Source of the DNA: Amycolatopsis pittospori
GTDB taxonomy: Bacteria; Actinomycetota; Actinomycetes; Mycobacteriales; Pseudonocardiaceae
Assembly: GCF_013870525.1 (NCBI RefSeq)
Contig: NZ_JACBXD010000008.1
Coordinates: 1-64,000 of the forward strand
Length of the DNA: 64,000 bases
Reading direction: 5' to 3'
Part shown: positions 17,322 to 26,677 of the stretch, piece by piece
Layout of the letters: every line of letters begins with the position of its first letter
Numbering within the stretch: position 1 is the stretch's first letter
Made by a program: the position numbers and the translations under genes
Notes under the pieces: generated by a model
Told to the model about the DNA's origin: nothing
Seen by the model: the letters and a program-made list of their open reading frames with translations, nothing else
Database searches by the model: none

Positions 17322-17933
17322 TCAGCTGGGACGCGGCGTGATCAGCAGGCGCAGGACGTCGGTGAAGAGCGTTTCGGGGACCGCGCCGGCGTCGACCCCG
17401 CGCTCGACGGCGAGGCCGTTCGACAACGCGAGGATCACCACCGCCAGCTGTTCGGCCGGAAGCGGGAGTTCCACCGAGTGCGCGCCGGCCGCCTTGCGGA
17501 TCGCGCCGGTGATGGCCTCGCGCAGGCGGGCCCGACGCTCGGCGAAACCGGCGTGGATCGCGGGGTCCCGCATCGCGAGGCCCCAGTACTCCAGCAGCAG
17601 CCGGTGCCAGGTGGCGTCGGTGCCGATGCCGCTCAGCAGCCGGGCCCCGGCTTCGGCCGTGGCCTCCTCCAGGTCGGCGATCTCGTCGAAGACCGCGGTG
17701 GCGGCGCCCATCCGGTCGACGATGTGCTCTTCCATGATCGTCAGCACCAGATCGTCGCGGCCGCTGAAGTTCGAGTACACGGCGCCCTTGGTGAGCCCGG
17801 CTTCGGCCGCGATGTCGTTGAGCGAAGTACCCGCGATGCCTTGACGGGCGAACACGGCCGTCGCCGCGTCGAGCACGCGCCGCCGGGTTTCGGCCCGGCT
17901 CGGACGGGTGCGGGGAGGGCGTGAGGCGGCCAT
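17322..17933 (-). CDS. TetR-family regulator
   Basis: 203 residues. The N-terminal helix-turn-helix is typical: RRRVLDAATAVFARQGIAGT, then LNDIAAEAGLTKGAVYSNF. The C-terminal ligand domain is helical. Start ATG 17933. It is divergent from the secreted lipase gene, and the gap between them holds a 22-bp inverted repeat at 18009-18030. It therefore most likely represses the lipase (and perhaps itself) until a small ligand binds (inference from arrangement). Confidence 0.88.
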   Translation of the reverse strand: MAASRPPRTRPSRAETRRRVLDAATAVFARQGIAGTSLNDIAAEAGLTKGAVYSNFSGRDDLVLTIMEEHIVDRMGAATAVFDEIADLEEATAEAGARLLSGIGTDATWHRLLLEYWGLAMRDPAIHAGFAERRARLREAITGAIRKAAGAHSVELPLPAEQLAVVILALSNGLAVERGVDAGAVPETLFTDVLRLLITPRPS

Positions 17934-18008
17934 GGAACCGGAGGGTACAACCCGCTGACTCCGGCTCCGGACATTGACTGTGATCTGGCTCATATGGTAC
18001 TCAGGCAA

Positions 18009-18030
18009 CTCGATACCGTTCGGTATTGAG
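18009..18030. promoter_or_regulatory. TetR operator in the divergent gap
   Basis: Ten-base half sites CTCGATACCG and CGGTATTGAG (one mismatch) are separated by TT. The palindrome is centred about 22 bp before the lipase start and 86 bp before the TetR start, and overlaps the expected lipase core promoter. Confidence 0.75.
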
Positions 18031-18041
18031 TTGGAGGTCCC

Positions 18042-19265
18042 GTGTTCGCAGTCACCGTCGACGCGCGCCGCGCCCTGGCCGTCCTGGCCGCCGCCTTCGT
18101 CGCTCTCGCCACCCTCGCCGTCGCCGCACAGCCCGTGCGCGCCGCCGATTTCCCGCAGAATCCTCGTAACGATCCCTTCTACGCCCAGCCTTCGCCGTTC
18201 CCCGACGTCGAGCCGGGCAGTGTGCTCGATTCCCGGCCGGTCACCATCCGGGCGCTGGCCCTGCCGGTGCCGATCCGCGCCTGGCAGGTCAAGTACAAGT
18301 CCACCGACACGCGGGGGAGGCCGGTCGCCGACGTCGCGACGGTCCTCCAGCCGCTCTTTCCGCCCCTGGGGCAACGAAAACTCGTTTCGTACCAGACGGC
18401 GCAGGACGGTCTCAGCACCGATTGCGCGCCGTCGTACGTCCTGCGGACCGGGCTGGCCCTGCCCGCGGAAGAACTCGCCCTGATGGTGCCGCTGCTGGCC
18501 GCGGGGCACACCGTCGTCACCTCGGATTACGAAGGTCCCGACTCGCAGTGGACGGCCGGGCTCAACACAGCGCACGGCGTCATCGACGGAATCCGCGCGG
18601 CACAACGGTTCGCGCCCGCGCGGCTGAACGGTGCCGCCACGCCGACGGCGTTGATGGGCTACTCCGGCGGCGCGCTGGCGAGCCAGTGGGCCAACGAGAT
18701 CCAGCCGTCGTACGCGCCCGAACTCAAGTTCGCCGCCGTCGCGGCGGGCGGTGTCCCGGCCGACATGGGCTACATCGCCCGGCAGATCGACGGCGGACCG
18801 CTTTCGGGTATCTACATCGGAGCGGCCGTCGGGCTGAGCCGCGCGTACCCGGAGATCGACCTCGCGACCCTCCTCAACGAACGCGGCAAGACGGCGTTCG
18901 CCGAAGTCGGGAAGCAGTGCATCGACCAGTTCAGCGTCGGGCAGGCGTTCCGGCGCATGGCCGACTACGTGACCGTGCCGGAACTGCTCGACGTGCCCGC
19001 GGTGAAGAAGGTCATCGCCGAGAACGTCATGGGCGGACACAAACCCGGCTCGCCGACGTACTTCTACCAAGGCATCTTCGACGAACTGACCCCGATCCCG
19101 CCGGTCGACAAGCTGGTCGCGAAGTACTGCGCGGCCGGCGTGAAGATCAAGTACAACCGGATCCCGGTCGGCGAGCACGTGACGGTGGCCGTCCAGGGCG
19201 CGCCCGGCGCGCTCGCCTACGTCAACGACCGGCTCGCCGGAAAACCGGTGCCGAGTAGCTGCTGA
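18042..19265 (+). CDS. secreted lipase (LIP family alpha/beta hydrolase)
   Basis: 407 residues. A Sec signal peptide (ALAVLAAAFVALATLAVAAQPVRAA type) is cleaved near residue 33. The mature protein matches secretory lipases of the LIP family: nucleophile elbow GYSGGALAS, and paired cysteines in LSTDCAPSYV, GKQCIDQF and KYCAAG. The late FDELTPIPPVD and IPVGEHVT hold the likely Asp and His of the triad. It hydrolyses extracellular esters or lipids. GTG 18042 has GGAGG 5 nt upstream. Probable target of the adjacent TetR. Confidence 0.88.
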   Translation: MFAVTVDARRALAVLAAAFVALATLAVAAQPVRAADFPQNPRNDPFYAQPSPFPDVEPGSVLDSRPVTIRALALPVPIRAWQVKYKSTDTRGRPVADVATVLQPLFPPLGQRKLVSYQTAQDGLSTDCAPSYVLRTGLALPAEELALMVPLLAAGHTVVTSDYEGPDSQWTAGLNTAHGVIDGIRAAQRFAPARLNGAATPTALMGYSGGALASQWANEIQPSYAPELKFAAVAAGGVPADMGYIARQIDGGPLSGIYIGAAVGLSRAYPEIDLATLLNERGKTAFAEVGKQCIDQFSVGQAFRRMADYVTVPELLDVPAVKKVIAENVMGGHKPGSPTYFYQGIFDELTPIPPVDKLVAKYCAAGVKIKYNRIPVGEHVTVAVQGAPGALAYVNDRLAGKPVPSSC

Positions 19266-19284
19266 TCACCGGCATACTCCGCTG

Positions 19285-19806
19285 GTGGCCTTCTTCGACA
19301 TCGACGGATACGAACCCGTGTGGCTCTCCGGACTCTCCGAGATCCGGAGAGCCCACGGGGATCGCCTGCGCAGCCTGGTGGGCAAGCGGCTCCAGCGCGT
19401 CCACCTGACCTGGTTCGTCGAATACGACGAGTGGCTGGAGGACGCGCCGGTCATCGTCGACTTCGGTGACGAACGACTGGAGATCAGGCACTTCGAGTTC
19501 GACGACCTTTCGCTCACCTGGAACACGATCGACCCGTACGGCAGGGCCGAGTGGAACTGGGGCGACCCGGCGGAGCCCAGCCCGCTGCGATGGCGGCACG
19601 ACACCCGCCCCGAACTGTCCGCTTTGGAGGGACAGGTGCTCCAGGACGTCGAACTGCTCGAGTGGACGGGACAGGACATGGCACGCGGCGTGGTCGACCT
19701 CGGCTTCGTCTTCCCGCACGGCCGCTTCACCGTCATCAACGCCATGGACGAGAACGGCCTCGAGTTCACCGAGCCGGGCCCCTCCTCCCGAAGGCATCGC
19801 GTTTAG
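19285..19806 (+). CDS. hypothetical acidic protein (173 aa)
   Basis: Not recognised. It is rich in Trp, Asp and Glu and looks all-beta (IVDFGDERLEIRHFEFDDLSL; VELLEWTGQDM; LGFVFPHGRFTVINAMDENG), with no signal peptide. Start is GTG 19285, 19 bp after the lipase stop. The final residues HRV and the TAG stop are supplied by the repeat at 19798-19819, so this copy of the repeat forms the gene's 3' end. Confidence 0.65.
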   Translation: MAFFDIDGYEPVWLSGLSEIRRAHGDRLRSLVGKRLQRVHLTWFVEYDEWLEDAPVIVDFGDERLEIRHFEFDDLSLTWNTIDPYGRAEWNWGDPAEPSPLRWRHDTRPELSALEGQVLQDVELLEWTGQDMARGVVDLGFVFPHGRFTVINAMDENGLEFTEPGPSSRRHRV

Positions 19807-19819
19807 TCCTCTGAATGCG
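19798..19819. repeat. 22-bp intergenic repeat, copy 2
   Basis: CGTTTAGTCCTCTGAATGCG is the reverse orientation of the element at 9563, with one substitution. It provides the TAG stop (19804-19806) of the upstream gene. Confidence 0.8.
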
Positions 19820-19954
19820 ATGGGGTTCGGCGCATTCCCGACCGCCCAGTGGCGTTCCCGACACCGCCGACCTCGTCGAACCATGGGCGGACCTGATCGA
19901 CTCTGTGCCAAGGTGAAGAGCGGAACAACCCAAGAGCCCAGGTGGTGACCCCGG

Positions 19955-20959
19955 ATGGCACTGAAGATCGGTTACAAGGCGTCGGCCGAGCAATTCGGCC
20001 CGCGCGACCTCGTCGAGTACTCCGTGCTCGCCGAGCAGGTCGGGCTGGACAGCGTGATGGTCAGCGACCATTTCCAGCCCTGGCGGCATCAGGGCGGGCA
20101 CGCGCCGTTCTCGTTCGCGTGGATGGCGGCGGTCGGTGAGCGCACCGAACGGGTGGTTCTCGGCACCAGCGTGCTGACGGCGACCTTCCGCTACAACCCG
20201 GCCGTGGTGGCGCAGGCGTTCGGCACGCTCGGCAGCCTGTACCCGGGCCGCGTCCTGCTCGGCGTCGGCAGCGGCGAGGCGCTCAACGAGGTCGCGGTCG
20301 CCCGCATCGAGTGGCCCGCGTTCAAGGAGCGGTTCGCGCGGCTGCGCGAGGCGATCGAGTTGATGCGGAAGCTGTGGTCCGAGGAGCGCGTGACCTTCGA
20401 GGGCGAGTACTACCAGACCACCGACGCGACCGTGTACGACCGACCCGAGGGCGGGGTGCCGATCTACATCGCGGCCGGCGGCCCGGTGATGGCGAAGTAC
20501 GTCGGCAAGCAGGGCGACGGCTTCATCTGCACCAGCGGCAAGGGCATGGACCTCTACACCGAGAAGCTGCTGCCCGCGGTCGCGGAAGGCGCGGAGCAGG
20601 TCGGCCGGAGCACCGGCGACATCGACAAGATGATCGAGATCAAGCTGTCCTACGACCCGGATCCGGCGCAGGCGCTGGAGAACACCCGGTTCTGGGCGCC
20701 GCTCTCGCTGACGCCGGAGCAGAAGGCGGGTATCGAGGACCCGTCCGAGATGGAGAAGGCGGCGGACGCGCTCCCGATCGAGCAGGTCGCGAAGCGCTGG
20801 ATCGTCACCTCCGACCCGGCCGACGCCGTCGAGCAGATCAAGCCGTACGTCGAAGCCGGGTTCAACCACCTGGTCTTCCACGGACCGGGCCACGACCAGG
20901 AGCGGTTCCTGCGCTCGTTCTCGGAGCAGGTCGTCCCGGGGCTCCGCGAACTCGGCTGA
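19955..20959 (+). CDS. fgd: F420-dependent glucose-6-phosphate dehydrogenase
   Basis: 334 residues that read almost word for word like mycobacterial FGD1: [14 protein letters not shown] start, [85 protein letters not shown]39 and E108 correspond to the catalytic His40 and Glu109 of M. tuberculosis FGD1, and W43 to Trp44. It oxidises glucose-6-phosphate and reduces F420, feeding the several F420 enzymes in this window. RBS CAGGTGG precedes the ATG. A terminator follows. Confidence 0.96.
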   Translation: MALKIGYKASAEQFGPRDLVEYSVLAEQVGLDSVMVSDHFQPWRHQGGHAPFSFAWMAAVGERTERVVLGTSVLTATFRYNPAVVAQAFGTLGSLYPGRVLLGVGSGEALNEVAVARIEWPAFKERFARLREAIELMRKLWSEERVTFEGEYYQTTDATVYDRPEGGVPIYIAAGGPVMAKYVGKQGDGFICTSGKGMDLYTEKLLPAVAEGAEQVGRSTGDIDKMIEIKLSYDPDPAQALENTRFWAPLSLTPEQKAGIEDPSEMEKAADALPIEQVAKRWIVTSDPADAVEQIKPYVEAGFNHLVFHGPGHDQERFLRSFSEQVVPGLRELG

Positions 20960-20967
20960 CGCCCGCG

Positions 20968-21003
20968 CGGGTGGCGGCACCGTTCACCTGGCGCCGCCAC
21001 CCG
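20968..21003 (+). terminator. stem-loop after fgd
   Basis: CGGGTGGCGGC, 14 bases, then GCCGCCACCCG: a perfect 11-bp GC stem starting nine bases after the fgd stop. It lacks a T-tract, as most actinobacterial terminators do. Confidence 0.6.
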
Positions 21004-21062
21004 GCTCCCGGCTGGTGAGACTTTCTTGACCGTTCCGGCCACCGCTGGGTTTCCTTTCGCCC

Positions 21063-22436
21063 ATGCCCGCGAAACGAATTCGCCTCAACGCTTTCGACAT
21101 GGCCGTCACGGGTCATCTGGCTCCCGGTGTGTGGACCCATCCCGACGATCAGGCGCATCGGTACAAGGATCTCGACTACTGGACCGAATTGGCGAAACTG
21201 CTGGAGCGCGGTAAATTCGACGGTCTTTTCCTCGCCGACGTCCTCGGCGTCTACGACGTGTACCGCGATTCGCGGGATCCCGCGGTGAGCACGGGCACGC
21301 AGGTCCCGGTGAACGATCCGCTGCTGTCGGTCTCGGCGATGGCCGCGGTCACGAAGCATCTCGGGTTCGGCGTCACGGTTTCCCTCACCTACGAACAGCC
21401 GTATGCCTTGGCGCGCAAGTTCACCACCCTCGACCATCTGAGCAAGGGCCGGGTCGCCTGGAACATCGTGACGTCCTATTTGGACAGCGCGGCGGTGAAC
21501 CTGGGACTGGACCAGCAGATCACCCACGACAACCGGTACGACATCGGCGAGGAATTCCTCGAGGTCACGTACAAACTGTGGGAGTCGTCCTGGGAGGACG
21601 ACGCCGTCGTCGCGGACAAGACCACCGGCCGTTACGCCGATCCGGACAAGGTCCACCCCATCGAACACAAAGGGGAGTACTACTCGGTTCCCGGCGTTTT
21701 CCTCGCCGAACCGTCGCCACAGCGAACGCCGGTGCTCTATCAGGCCGGGACGTCGACCAAGGGACGTTCTTTCGCCGCCGAACACGCCGAAGCCGTGTTC
21801 ATCATGGGGCATTCGACCGAACTCGTCGGCCGGAACGTCGCCGACGTCCGCCGCCAGGCCGCCGAATTCGGCCGGGCTCCGGAAAGCGTCAAGTTCTTCG
21901 CGCTCGTGACCCCGATCGTCGCCGAGACCGACGAGGCCGCGCGGGAGAAGTACCGCGACTATCTCGACCGAGCCAGTTACGAAGGCGCGCTCACCCTGTT
22001 CGGCGGCTGGACCGGGATCGACCTTTCCGGCTACTCGCCGACCGAAATCCTCGAACACGTGCACAGCGAGGCGATCCAGTCGGTGGTGGAGAACTTCTCC
22101 AAGGCCGACCCGACGCGGACCTGGACGCCGGAGGAGATCGGGAAGTTCCTCGGCATCGGCGGGCTCGGCCCGGTGATCGTCGGCTCGCCCACGACCGTGG
22201 CCGACGAACTGGAGCGCTGGGTCGAGGAGGCCGACGTCGACGGCTTCAACATCGCCTACGCGATCACGCCGGGCACCTTCACCGACTTCATCGACCTCGT
22301 GGTCCCGGAACTGCAGCGGCGCGGAGTTGTCTGGGAGGACTACGAGGGCGAGACGCTGCGGGAGAGCGTCTACGAACCCGGCCAGGTGCGGCTGCGGGAC
22401 GACCATCCGGGGGCTCGCTACCGCCGCAATCGGTGA
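21063..22436 (+). CDS. FMN-dependent monooxygenase, NtaA/SnaA/DszA type
   Basis: 457 residues of the luciferase-like fold, in the large two-component subfamily (NTA monooxygenase, DszA): MPAKRIRLNAFDM start, GVWTHPDDQAHRYKDLDYW, FDGLFLADVLGVYD, RVAWNIVTS, FLEVTYKLWESSW, LYQAGTSTKGRSFAAEHAE. These enzymes use FMNH2 from a separate reductase to attack sulfur or nitrogen compounds. No reductase gene is next to it, so it must borrow one. The substrate cannot be predicted. Confidence 0.9.
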   Translation: MPAKRIRLNAFDMAVTGHLAPGVWTHPDDQAHRYKDLDYWTELAKLLERGKFDGLFLADVLGVYDVYRDSRDPAVSTGTQVPVNDPLLSVSAMAAVTKHLGFGVTVSLTYEQPYALARKFTTLDHLSKGRVAWNIVTSYLDSAAVNLGLDQQITHDNRYDIGEEFLEVTYKLWESSWEDDAVVADKTTGRYADPDKVHPIEHKGEYYSVPGVFLAEPSPQRTPVLYQAGTSTKGRSFAAEHAEAVFIMGHSTELVGRNVADVRRQAAEFGRAPESVKFFALVTPIVAETDEAAREKYRDYLDRASYEGALTLFGGWTGIDLSGYSPTEILEHVHSEAIQSVVENFSKADPTRTWTPEEIGKFLGIGGLGPVIVGSPTTVADELERWVEEADVDGFNIAYAITPGTFTDFIDLVVPELQRRGVVWEDYEGETLRESVYEPGQVRLRDDHPGARYRRNR

Positions 22437-22453
22437 GGGGTGGGCAGATGTGA

Positions 22454-22597
22454 CGTGGTCGGCGCTGCCCTTCGCAACGCCCGAGGGGTCAGTTCACCCG
22501 GGTTCTGCCGTACTGCGTCGCGGTCGCCGAAACCGACACCGCGGAGGAGACCTTCGAGGTGTTCGTCGAAGCGGCCTTCCGCTGCCTGTACGGCTGA
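22454..22597 (+). pseudogene. possible remnant of a regulator C-terminus
   Basis: An open stretch of 47 codons between two in-frame TGA stops has no start codon. It ends VAVAETDTAEETFEVFVEAA plus FRCLYG, which looks like the last helix of a TetR-type protein. It lies between the FMN monooxygenase and SsgA-like genes. Weak evidence; it could be chance coding bias. Confidence 0.25.
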
Positions 22598-22607
22598 ACG
22601 GGGCGGC

Positions 22608-23021
22608 TCAGGACTCGGTGACGAGCTTGCCGATCTCCTGGTCGAAGTCGAACCATTCCGGCTCGGAACCGGCGGGCACCAGGTCGTAGGTGCGGTCCAG
22701 GAATTCGGCCAGTTCCTGCGCGGAGGCTTCGAGGACGGCGCAGCCGTCGGGCGCGCTGAGCGCGAACACCACGATCGAGGTGTCGTCGGCCGGGCTGATG
22801 ATCACGTCGCCCTCACCCGATGGTGTGAGAAGGCCGTCGGCGAGCAGATCGCGGCCGAACATCCAGCGGACCGTTCCGCCGCCTGAGTGGTAGGCGACCA
22901 CGATGGCGTACGGGTCTTCCGGGTCGTACTCGAGATCGGCGTGGACGGGGAGGGGGTCGGCACCGAAAGTGCGCAGACCGAACACGATCGTCCCCCGGAT
23001 GAGGTTGCTTTCCTTGTCCAA
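22608..23021 (-). CDS. SsgA-like sporulation/cell-division protein
   Basis: 137 residues matching the SsgA/SALP family: PVHADLEYDPEDPYAIVVAY, a GGTVRWMFGRDLLADGL core, GEGDVIISP, then LEASAQELAEFLDRTYDLVP with the tail EPEW. The family guides peptidoglycan sites and septation in sporulating actinomycetes. The start is TTG 23021: AAGGGG lies about 7 nt upstream and an in-frame TAA precedes it, so no ATG or GTG alternative exists before residue 13. Confidence 0.85.
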   Translation of the reverse strand: MDKESNLIRGTIVFGLRTFGADPLPVHADLEYDPEDPYAIVVAYHSGGGTVRWMFGRDLLADGLLTPSGEGDVIISPADDTSIVVFALSAPDGCAVLEASAQELAEFLDRTYDLVPAGSEPEWFDFDQEIGKLVTES

Positions 23022-23143
23022 CGCTTCAGCCCCTTACGTTCGGTTGCTGTTGATCTTCAGCTATGGATAACGCAATGTGAAGCCTTTTCGTGACCCGAGT
23101 CGACAACTTTCACACGTTCGGCTGAGAGCTGTGTCTCATGTGC

Positions 23144-23416
23144 TCACGGACCGTCTTCATCGTGCACGCGGGGTGAGCGGCCGGGAGGTGCGAGCATTCG
23201 TGCAAAGGAAAGAGACTCCGCACGTGCATATTCCAGTGAATGAAAATAGCCAACCATTCGGCGGATGGTTTCGATTTCCTTCGCGGTTAACATCGACATC
23301 GCGTCGTTCACAAATTGTCTGGAGTCCGGCGTGGCTCCGTCCTGGACCTCGGCGAGCGTGATCGTTGTGGATTGGGAAGGAGAGCGATCAATGGGCGTGC
23401 GAATCACCATCGCCAT
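23144..23416 (-). CDS. uncertain small ORF (90 aa)
   Basis: A 90-codon frame in a locally AT-richer stretch. The predicted protein has a plausible helical centre (MSMLTAKEIETIRRMVGYFH) but no match that I know, no clear RBS, and weaker third-position GC than its neighbours. It may be a real accessory peptide upstream of the SsgA-like gene, or simply the promoter region of the divergent TPR gene. Confidence 0.3.
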   Translation of the reverse strand: MAMVIRTPIDRSPSQSTTITLAEVQDGATPDSRQFVNDAMSMLTAKEIETIRRMVGYFHSLEYARAESLSFARMLAPPGRSPRVHDEDGP

Positions 23417-23550
23417 TCCGAAGGAAGACCACCGGCGGCGTGACGCCGTTTACGGGCCGCGCCGGCGGGTGCTACCGGGGTGTGTGCTGCCCCCGTCACG
23501 ATCGGGTCAAGGGACCGAACCCGCCGAGCCGAGGGTCCAGGGGCGTCGCC

Positions 23551-24492
23551 GTGATTGACCGGCTCCCGATGCGCGTCGGGCAGCCCGATGTCGACCGGCT
23601 GGAGGGTGTGATCGGCGCGCTTCGGGCGCGTGACTACCGGGAAGGCGGCGGTTCCTGCCGCGAATTGCTGCGGGTACTGCAACCCTACGGCGTCGCGCTG
23701 CAACGCGGGATGATGTCCGAGGTGCTGGCGCGGAAGCTGGCCGGGGTGGTCGCGGATCTGCACAACCTGCTGGGCTGGACGGAATTCGACTCCGGCCGCC
23801 CCGTCCGGGCCGAGCGGCATTTCCGTCGCGCGCTCGAACTCGCGGAGGAGTCGGGTAACGACGATCTCGTCGCCAACATCCACTACCGGCTCGGCAGGAT
23901 GTATCTGCACCACCGCTCCCCGGCGGAGGCGCTCGATCAGTTCGGTCGGGGACAGCACGCCGCGCGCCGGGCCGGAACGCCGTTGTCTCAGGCGATCCTC
24001 ACCGCGAACGAGGCCTGGGCCTACGCCCTGCTCGGCGACGTCCAGCAGGCGTTGAGCAAGCTTTCCCTTGCGCCGGAACAGTTCGCCGACGCGTCCAGCG
24101 AGGCTGTCCCGTCGTGGTCGGCATTCTTCACCGCCAACGACCTGGCCGCGATGATCGGCACGGTGCGCACCGAACTCGCCAGACTCGTGGACGTCCGCCA
24201 CTGCCGGGAGGCCATTCCGGCGCTCACCGAGGCCGTCGACGGCTACGGGCCGGACATGGTGCGAAGCCGCTCGCTGACGATGATCTGGCTCGCCGTCGAT
24301 CACACCCTGGAAGGGGACCTGGATCGCGCGGCGGAGGTCGGGCTCGCCGCGATGGAGATCGCCGGCGGAATCCGTTCCGCCCGCACGCGGGATCGTTTGC
24401 GTCCGTTGTCGGAATGCGTGCGGAAGCGGGTGGGCGACATTAATGCCCGGGATCTCCTTGACCGTATCGCAACATTTCGAGCCAGTGCCTGA
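23551..24492 (+). CDS. TPR protein of the actinobacterial regulator type, HTH lacking
   Basis: About 313 residues from GTG 23551. It matches the TPR half of common actinomycete XRE/TPR proteins: LEGVIGALRARDYREGGGSC, ADLHNLLGWTEFDSGRPVRA, ANIHYRLGRMYLHHRSPAEA, ANEAWAYALLGDVQQAL, DLAAMIGTVRTELARLVDV, ARTRDRLRPL. Many relatives carry an N-terminal helix-turn-helix of about 50-60 residues; none is visible here even in the longer open frame from 23365. It may be a stand-alone TPR version or a truncated regulator. Confidence 0.7.
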   Translation: MIDRLPMRVGQPDVDRLEGVIGALRARDYREGGGSCRELLRVLQPYGVALQRGMMSEVLARKLAGVVADLHNLLGWTEFDSGRPVRAERHFRRALELAEESGNDDLVANIHYRLGRMYLHHRSPAEALDQFGRGQHAARRAGTPLSQAILTANEAWAYALLGDVQQALSKLSLAPEQFADASSEAVPSWSAFFTANDLAAMIGTVRTELARLVDVRHCREAIPALTEAVDGYGPDMVRSRSLTMIWLAVDHTLEGDLDRAAEVGLAAMEIAGGIRSARTRDRLRPLSECVRKRVGDINARDLLDRIATFRASA

Positions 24493-24552
24493 GCGCTGGA
24501 GAATGTGTGGAGGAATGACCGGATCAATTCGGCCGGGCGTAGGCTCGCGGGC

Positions 24553-25077
24553 ATGAAACGGACTTCGTTCGCGCAGTGGCCGTGCTCGATCGCGCGCACC
24601 ATGGACCTGCTCGGCGACTGGTGGACCCCGCTGGTCCTGCGGGAGGCGTTCTACGGAATCCGCAGGTTCGACGAGTTCCAGCAGGAACTCGGCATCGCCC
24701 GGAACACCCTCGCCGACCGGTTGCGCCGCCTGGTCGGCGAGGGCCTGCTGGAAAAGCGGGCCTACCAGGCCGACCCGGTCCGCTACGACTACGTGCTGAC
24801 GGAGAAGGGCGCCGATTTCTACGGCGTCCTGGCCGCGATGACGCGGTGGGGTGACCGCTGGCTCTCCGGTGAGGCGGGGCCGCCGGTCACCCTCCACCAC
24901 GACGCCTGTGGGCACGACACGCATGCGGAGGTCGTCTGCGCGCACTGTGCCGGACCGCTGACCGGGGAGAACACCCGGGCACGGCTCGGGCCCGGCTACC
25001 CGCCCAAGCTCGCGAGCCGTCCCGACGTCGTACGCCGGTTCGCCGCCCAGGAGTCTCCCGAAGGTTTGACAACGTAA
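24553..25077 (+). CDS. HxlR-family regulator
   Basis: 174 residues. Winged helix of the HxlR type: WPCSIARTMDLLGDWWTPLV, FDEFQQELGIARNTLADRLR, LVGEGLLEKRAYQ, YVLTEKGADFYGVL. A C-terminal CGHDTHAEVVCAHC segment could bind zinc. Start ATG 24553; the longer frame from 24505 has no RBS. It precedes the SRPBCC/LLM pair by 47 bp; TTGACA at 25066, inside its own 3' end, could be the -35 of that pair. Confidence 0.85.
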   Translation: MKRTSFAQWPCSIARTMDLLGDWWTPLVLREAFYGIRRFDEFQQELGIARNTLADRLRRLVGEGLLEKRAYQADPVRYDYVLTEKGADFYGVLAAMTRWGDRWLSGEAGPPVTLHHDACGHDTHAEVVCAHCAGPLTGENTRARLGPGYPPKLASRPDVVRRFAAQESPEGLTT

Positions 25078-25124
25078 GTCCATCTACGCAACTATCGAGG
25101 TCACGAGCACGGGAGGCGACCACG

Positions 25125-25640
25125 ATGGAGTGGACCGGCGCCAGATACGCCGACAAACCGACGGTCGAGGTCCAGGCCTGGGTCGACGCCGACCCGGAGC
25201 GGGTCTGGTCGATCGTCTCGGACGTGCGGCTGATGCCGGAGATGAGCCGGGAACTCCAGTCGGTCGAATGGTGCGATGGCGCGGACGGCGCCGCCGTCGG
25301 CCGGAAGTTCGTCGGCCGCAGCAAGCACGACGCGCTCGGCGAATGGGAGACGACCTCGCATGTCGTCGAATGCGACGAGCCCCGCGTCTTCACCTGGGCC
25401 GTCCACGACCCCGAGACGCCGACGGCGTTGTGGCGCTTCACACTGGAGCCGGAGAACGGTGGCACCAAGGTCCGGCAGTGGATGCAGCTGGGGCCGGGCC
25501 GGTCGGGGCTTTCGCTGGCCATCGATCAGATGCCGGACAAGGAACAGAAGATCGTCTTCGTCCGGCTGCGGGAGTTCGAGAACGCGATGACCGGCACCCT
25601 CGCCGCGATCAAGGAGCGGGCCGAGGCGGCGCGCGCGTGA
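25125..25640 (+). CDS. SRPBCC-family protein
   Basis: 171 residues of the START/Bet v1-like fold: VEVQAWVDADPERVWSIVSD at the N-terminus, RVFTWAVHDPETPTALWRFT in the middle and a long C-terminal helix (LREFENAMTGTLAAIKERAE). These proteins bind hydrophobic ligands or act as cyclases. RBS GGGAGG is 8 nt before the ATG. The TGA overlaps the next ATG (TGATG), so it is translated with the F420-type oxidoreductase and may handle the same substrate. Confidence 0.85.
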   Translation: MEWTGARYADKPTVEVQAWVDADPERVWSIVSDVRLMPEMSRELQSVEWCDGADGAAVGRKFVGRSKHDALGEWETTSHVVECDEPRVFTWAVHDPETPTALWRFTLEPENGGTKVRQWMQLGPGRSGLSLAIDQMPDKEQKIVFVRLREFENAMTGTLAAIKERAEAARA

Positions 25641-26677
25641 TGCGGACGGCGACCACGGTCGAGGCCTCCCGCGGCTGGCGCGAGACGCTGGATTTCGTGC
25701 TGGAGGCGGAAAAGCTCGGCCTCGACGACTGCTGGGTCGCCGAAGCGTGGGGTTCGGACGCGCCGTCGGTGCTCGGGTATCTCGCCGCGCGGACCGAACG
25801 GATCCGGCTCGGGTCCGGGATCGTCCAGCTCGGCACCCGCACCCCGGTCGCGATCGCGCAGGCCGCCCTGACCCTTTCGGAGCTCTCGGGCGGCCGGTTC
25901 GCCCTCGGCCTGGGCGCTTCGGGGCCGCAGGTGATCGAGGGGCTGCACGGCGTGCCGTTCGCCCGGCCGCTGGCACGGATGCGCGAGACCGTCGCGATCA
26001 TCCGGCAGGCGTTCGCGGGCGAGAAGATCTCCTACTCCGGCGAGGAGTTCGAGATCCCGCTGCCCGGTGAGGCCAAGCCGATGCGACTTTCGATGACGCC
26101 GAATCCGGACATCCCGATCCACCTGGCCACGCTTTCGCCGAAGCTGCTGGAGCTGACCGGCGAGATCGCCGACGGCTGGCTGGGTACCAGTTTCGTCCCC
26201 GAGGGGGCGCACGCGTACTTCTCGCATCTGGACACGGGGCTCGCGAAGGCCGGGCGGTCGCGCTCCGACCTCGAAGTCTGCCAAGGCGCCGAGGTCGCGT
26301 TCGCCCGCGACGAGGACGAGTTGCGCGGGATGGTCGCGGGACGGAAGGCCGAACTCGCGTTCAGTCTCGGCGGGATGGGTTCGGCGAAGACGAACTTCTA
26401 CAACAACGCCTACAGCAGGCAGGGCTGGGCCGACGTCGCCGCCGCCGTACGCGAGCGCTGGCAGGGCGGTGACCGGGAAGGCGCGGCCGCACTGGTGACC
26501 GACGAGATGGTGCTCGGCACGACGCTGATCGGAACCGAACCGATGGTGGCCGAGCGGCTGCGCGTGTGGCGCGACGCCGGCGTCGACACCGTCCGGCTCT
26601 ATCCGGCGGGGGAGACCGTCGGCGACCGGCTCACCACCCTCGGCCGCGCGCTCGACCTGGTCCGCGCCCTGGGCTGA
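25640..26677 (+). CDS. F420-dependent LLM-class oxidoreductase
   Basis: 345 residues of the luciferase-like (LLM) fold: LEAEKLGLDDCWVAEAWGSD, ERIRLGSGIVQLGTRTPV, ALTLSELSGGRFALGLGASGPQV, and late VDTVRLYPAGETVGDR. The FALGLGASG motif fits the F420-binding subgroup. It probably reduces or dehydrogenates a specialised substrate with F420. Coupled to the SRPBCC gene by a one-base overlap and followed, 141 bp on, by the ketosteroid-dehydrogenase-like gene. Confidence 0.88.
   Translation: MRTATTVEASRGWRETLDFVLEAEKLGLDDCWVAEAWGSDAPSVLGYLAARTERIRLGSGIVQLGTRTPVAIAQAALTLSELSGGRFALGLGASGPQVIEGLHGVPFARPLARMRETVAIIRQAFAGEKISYSGEEFEIPLPGEAKPMRLSMTPNPDIPIHLATLSPKLLELTGEIADGWLGTSFVPEGAHAYFSHLDTGLAKAGRSRSDLEVCQGAEVAFARDEDELRGMVAGRKAELAFSLGGMGSAKTNFYNNAYSRQGWADVAAAVRERWQGGDREGAAALVTDEMVLGTTLIGTEPMVAERLRVWRDAGVDTVRLYPAGETVGDRLTTLGRALDLVRALG

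Noticed and set aside
22887..23093. 68-aa plus-strand ORF near the SsgA-like gene
   Set aside because: Mostly antisense to the SsgA-like gene and without its own RBS.
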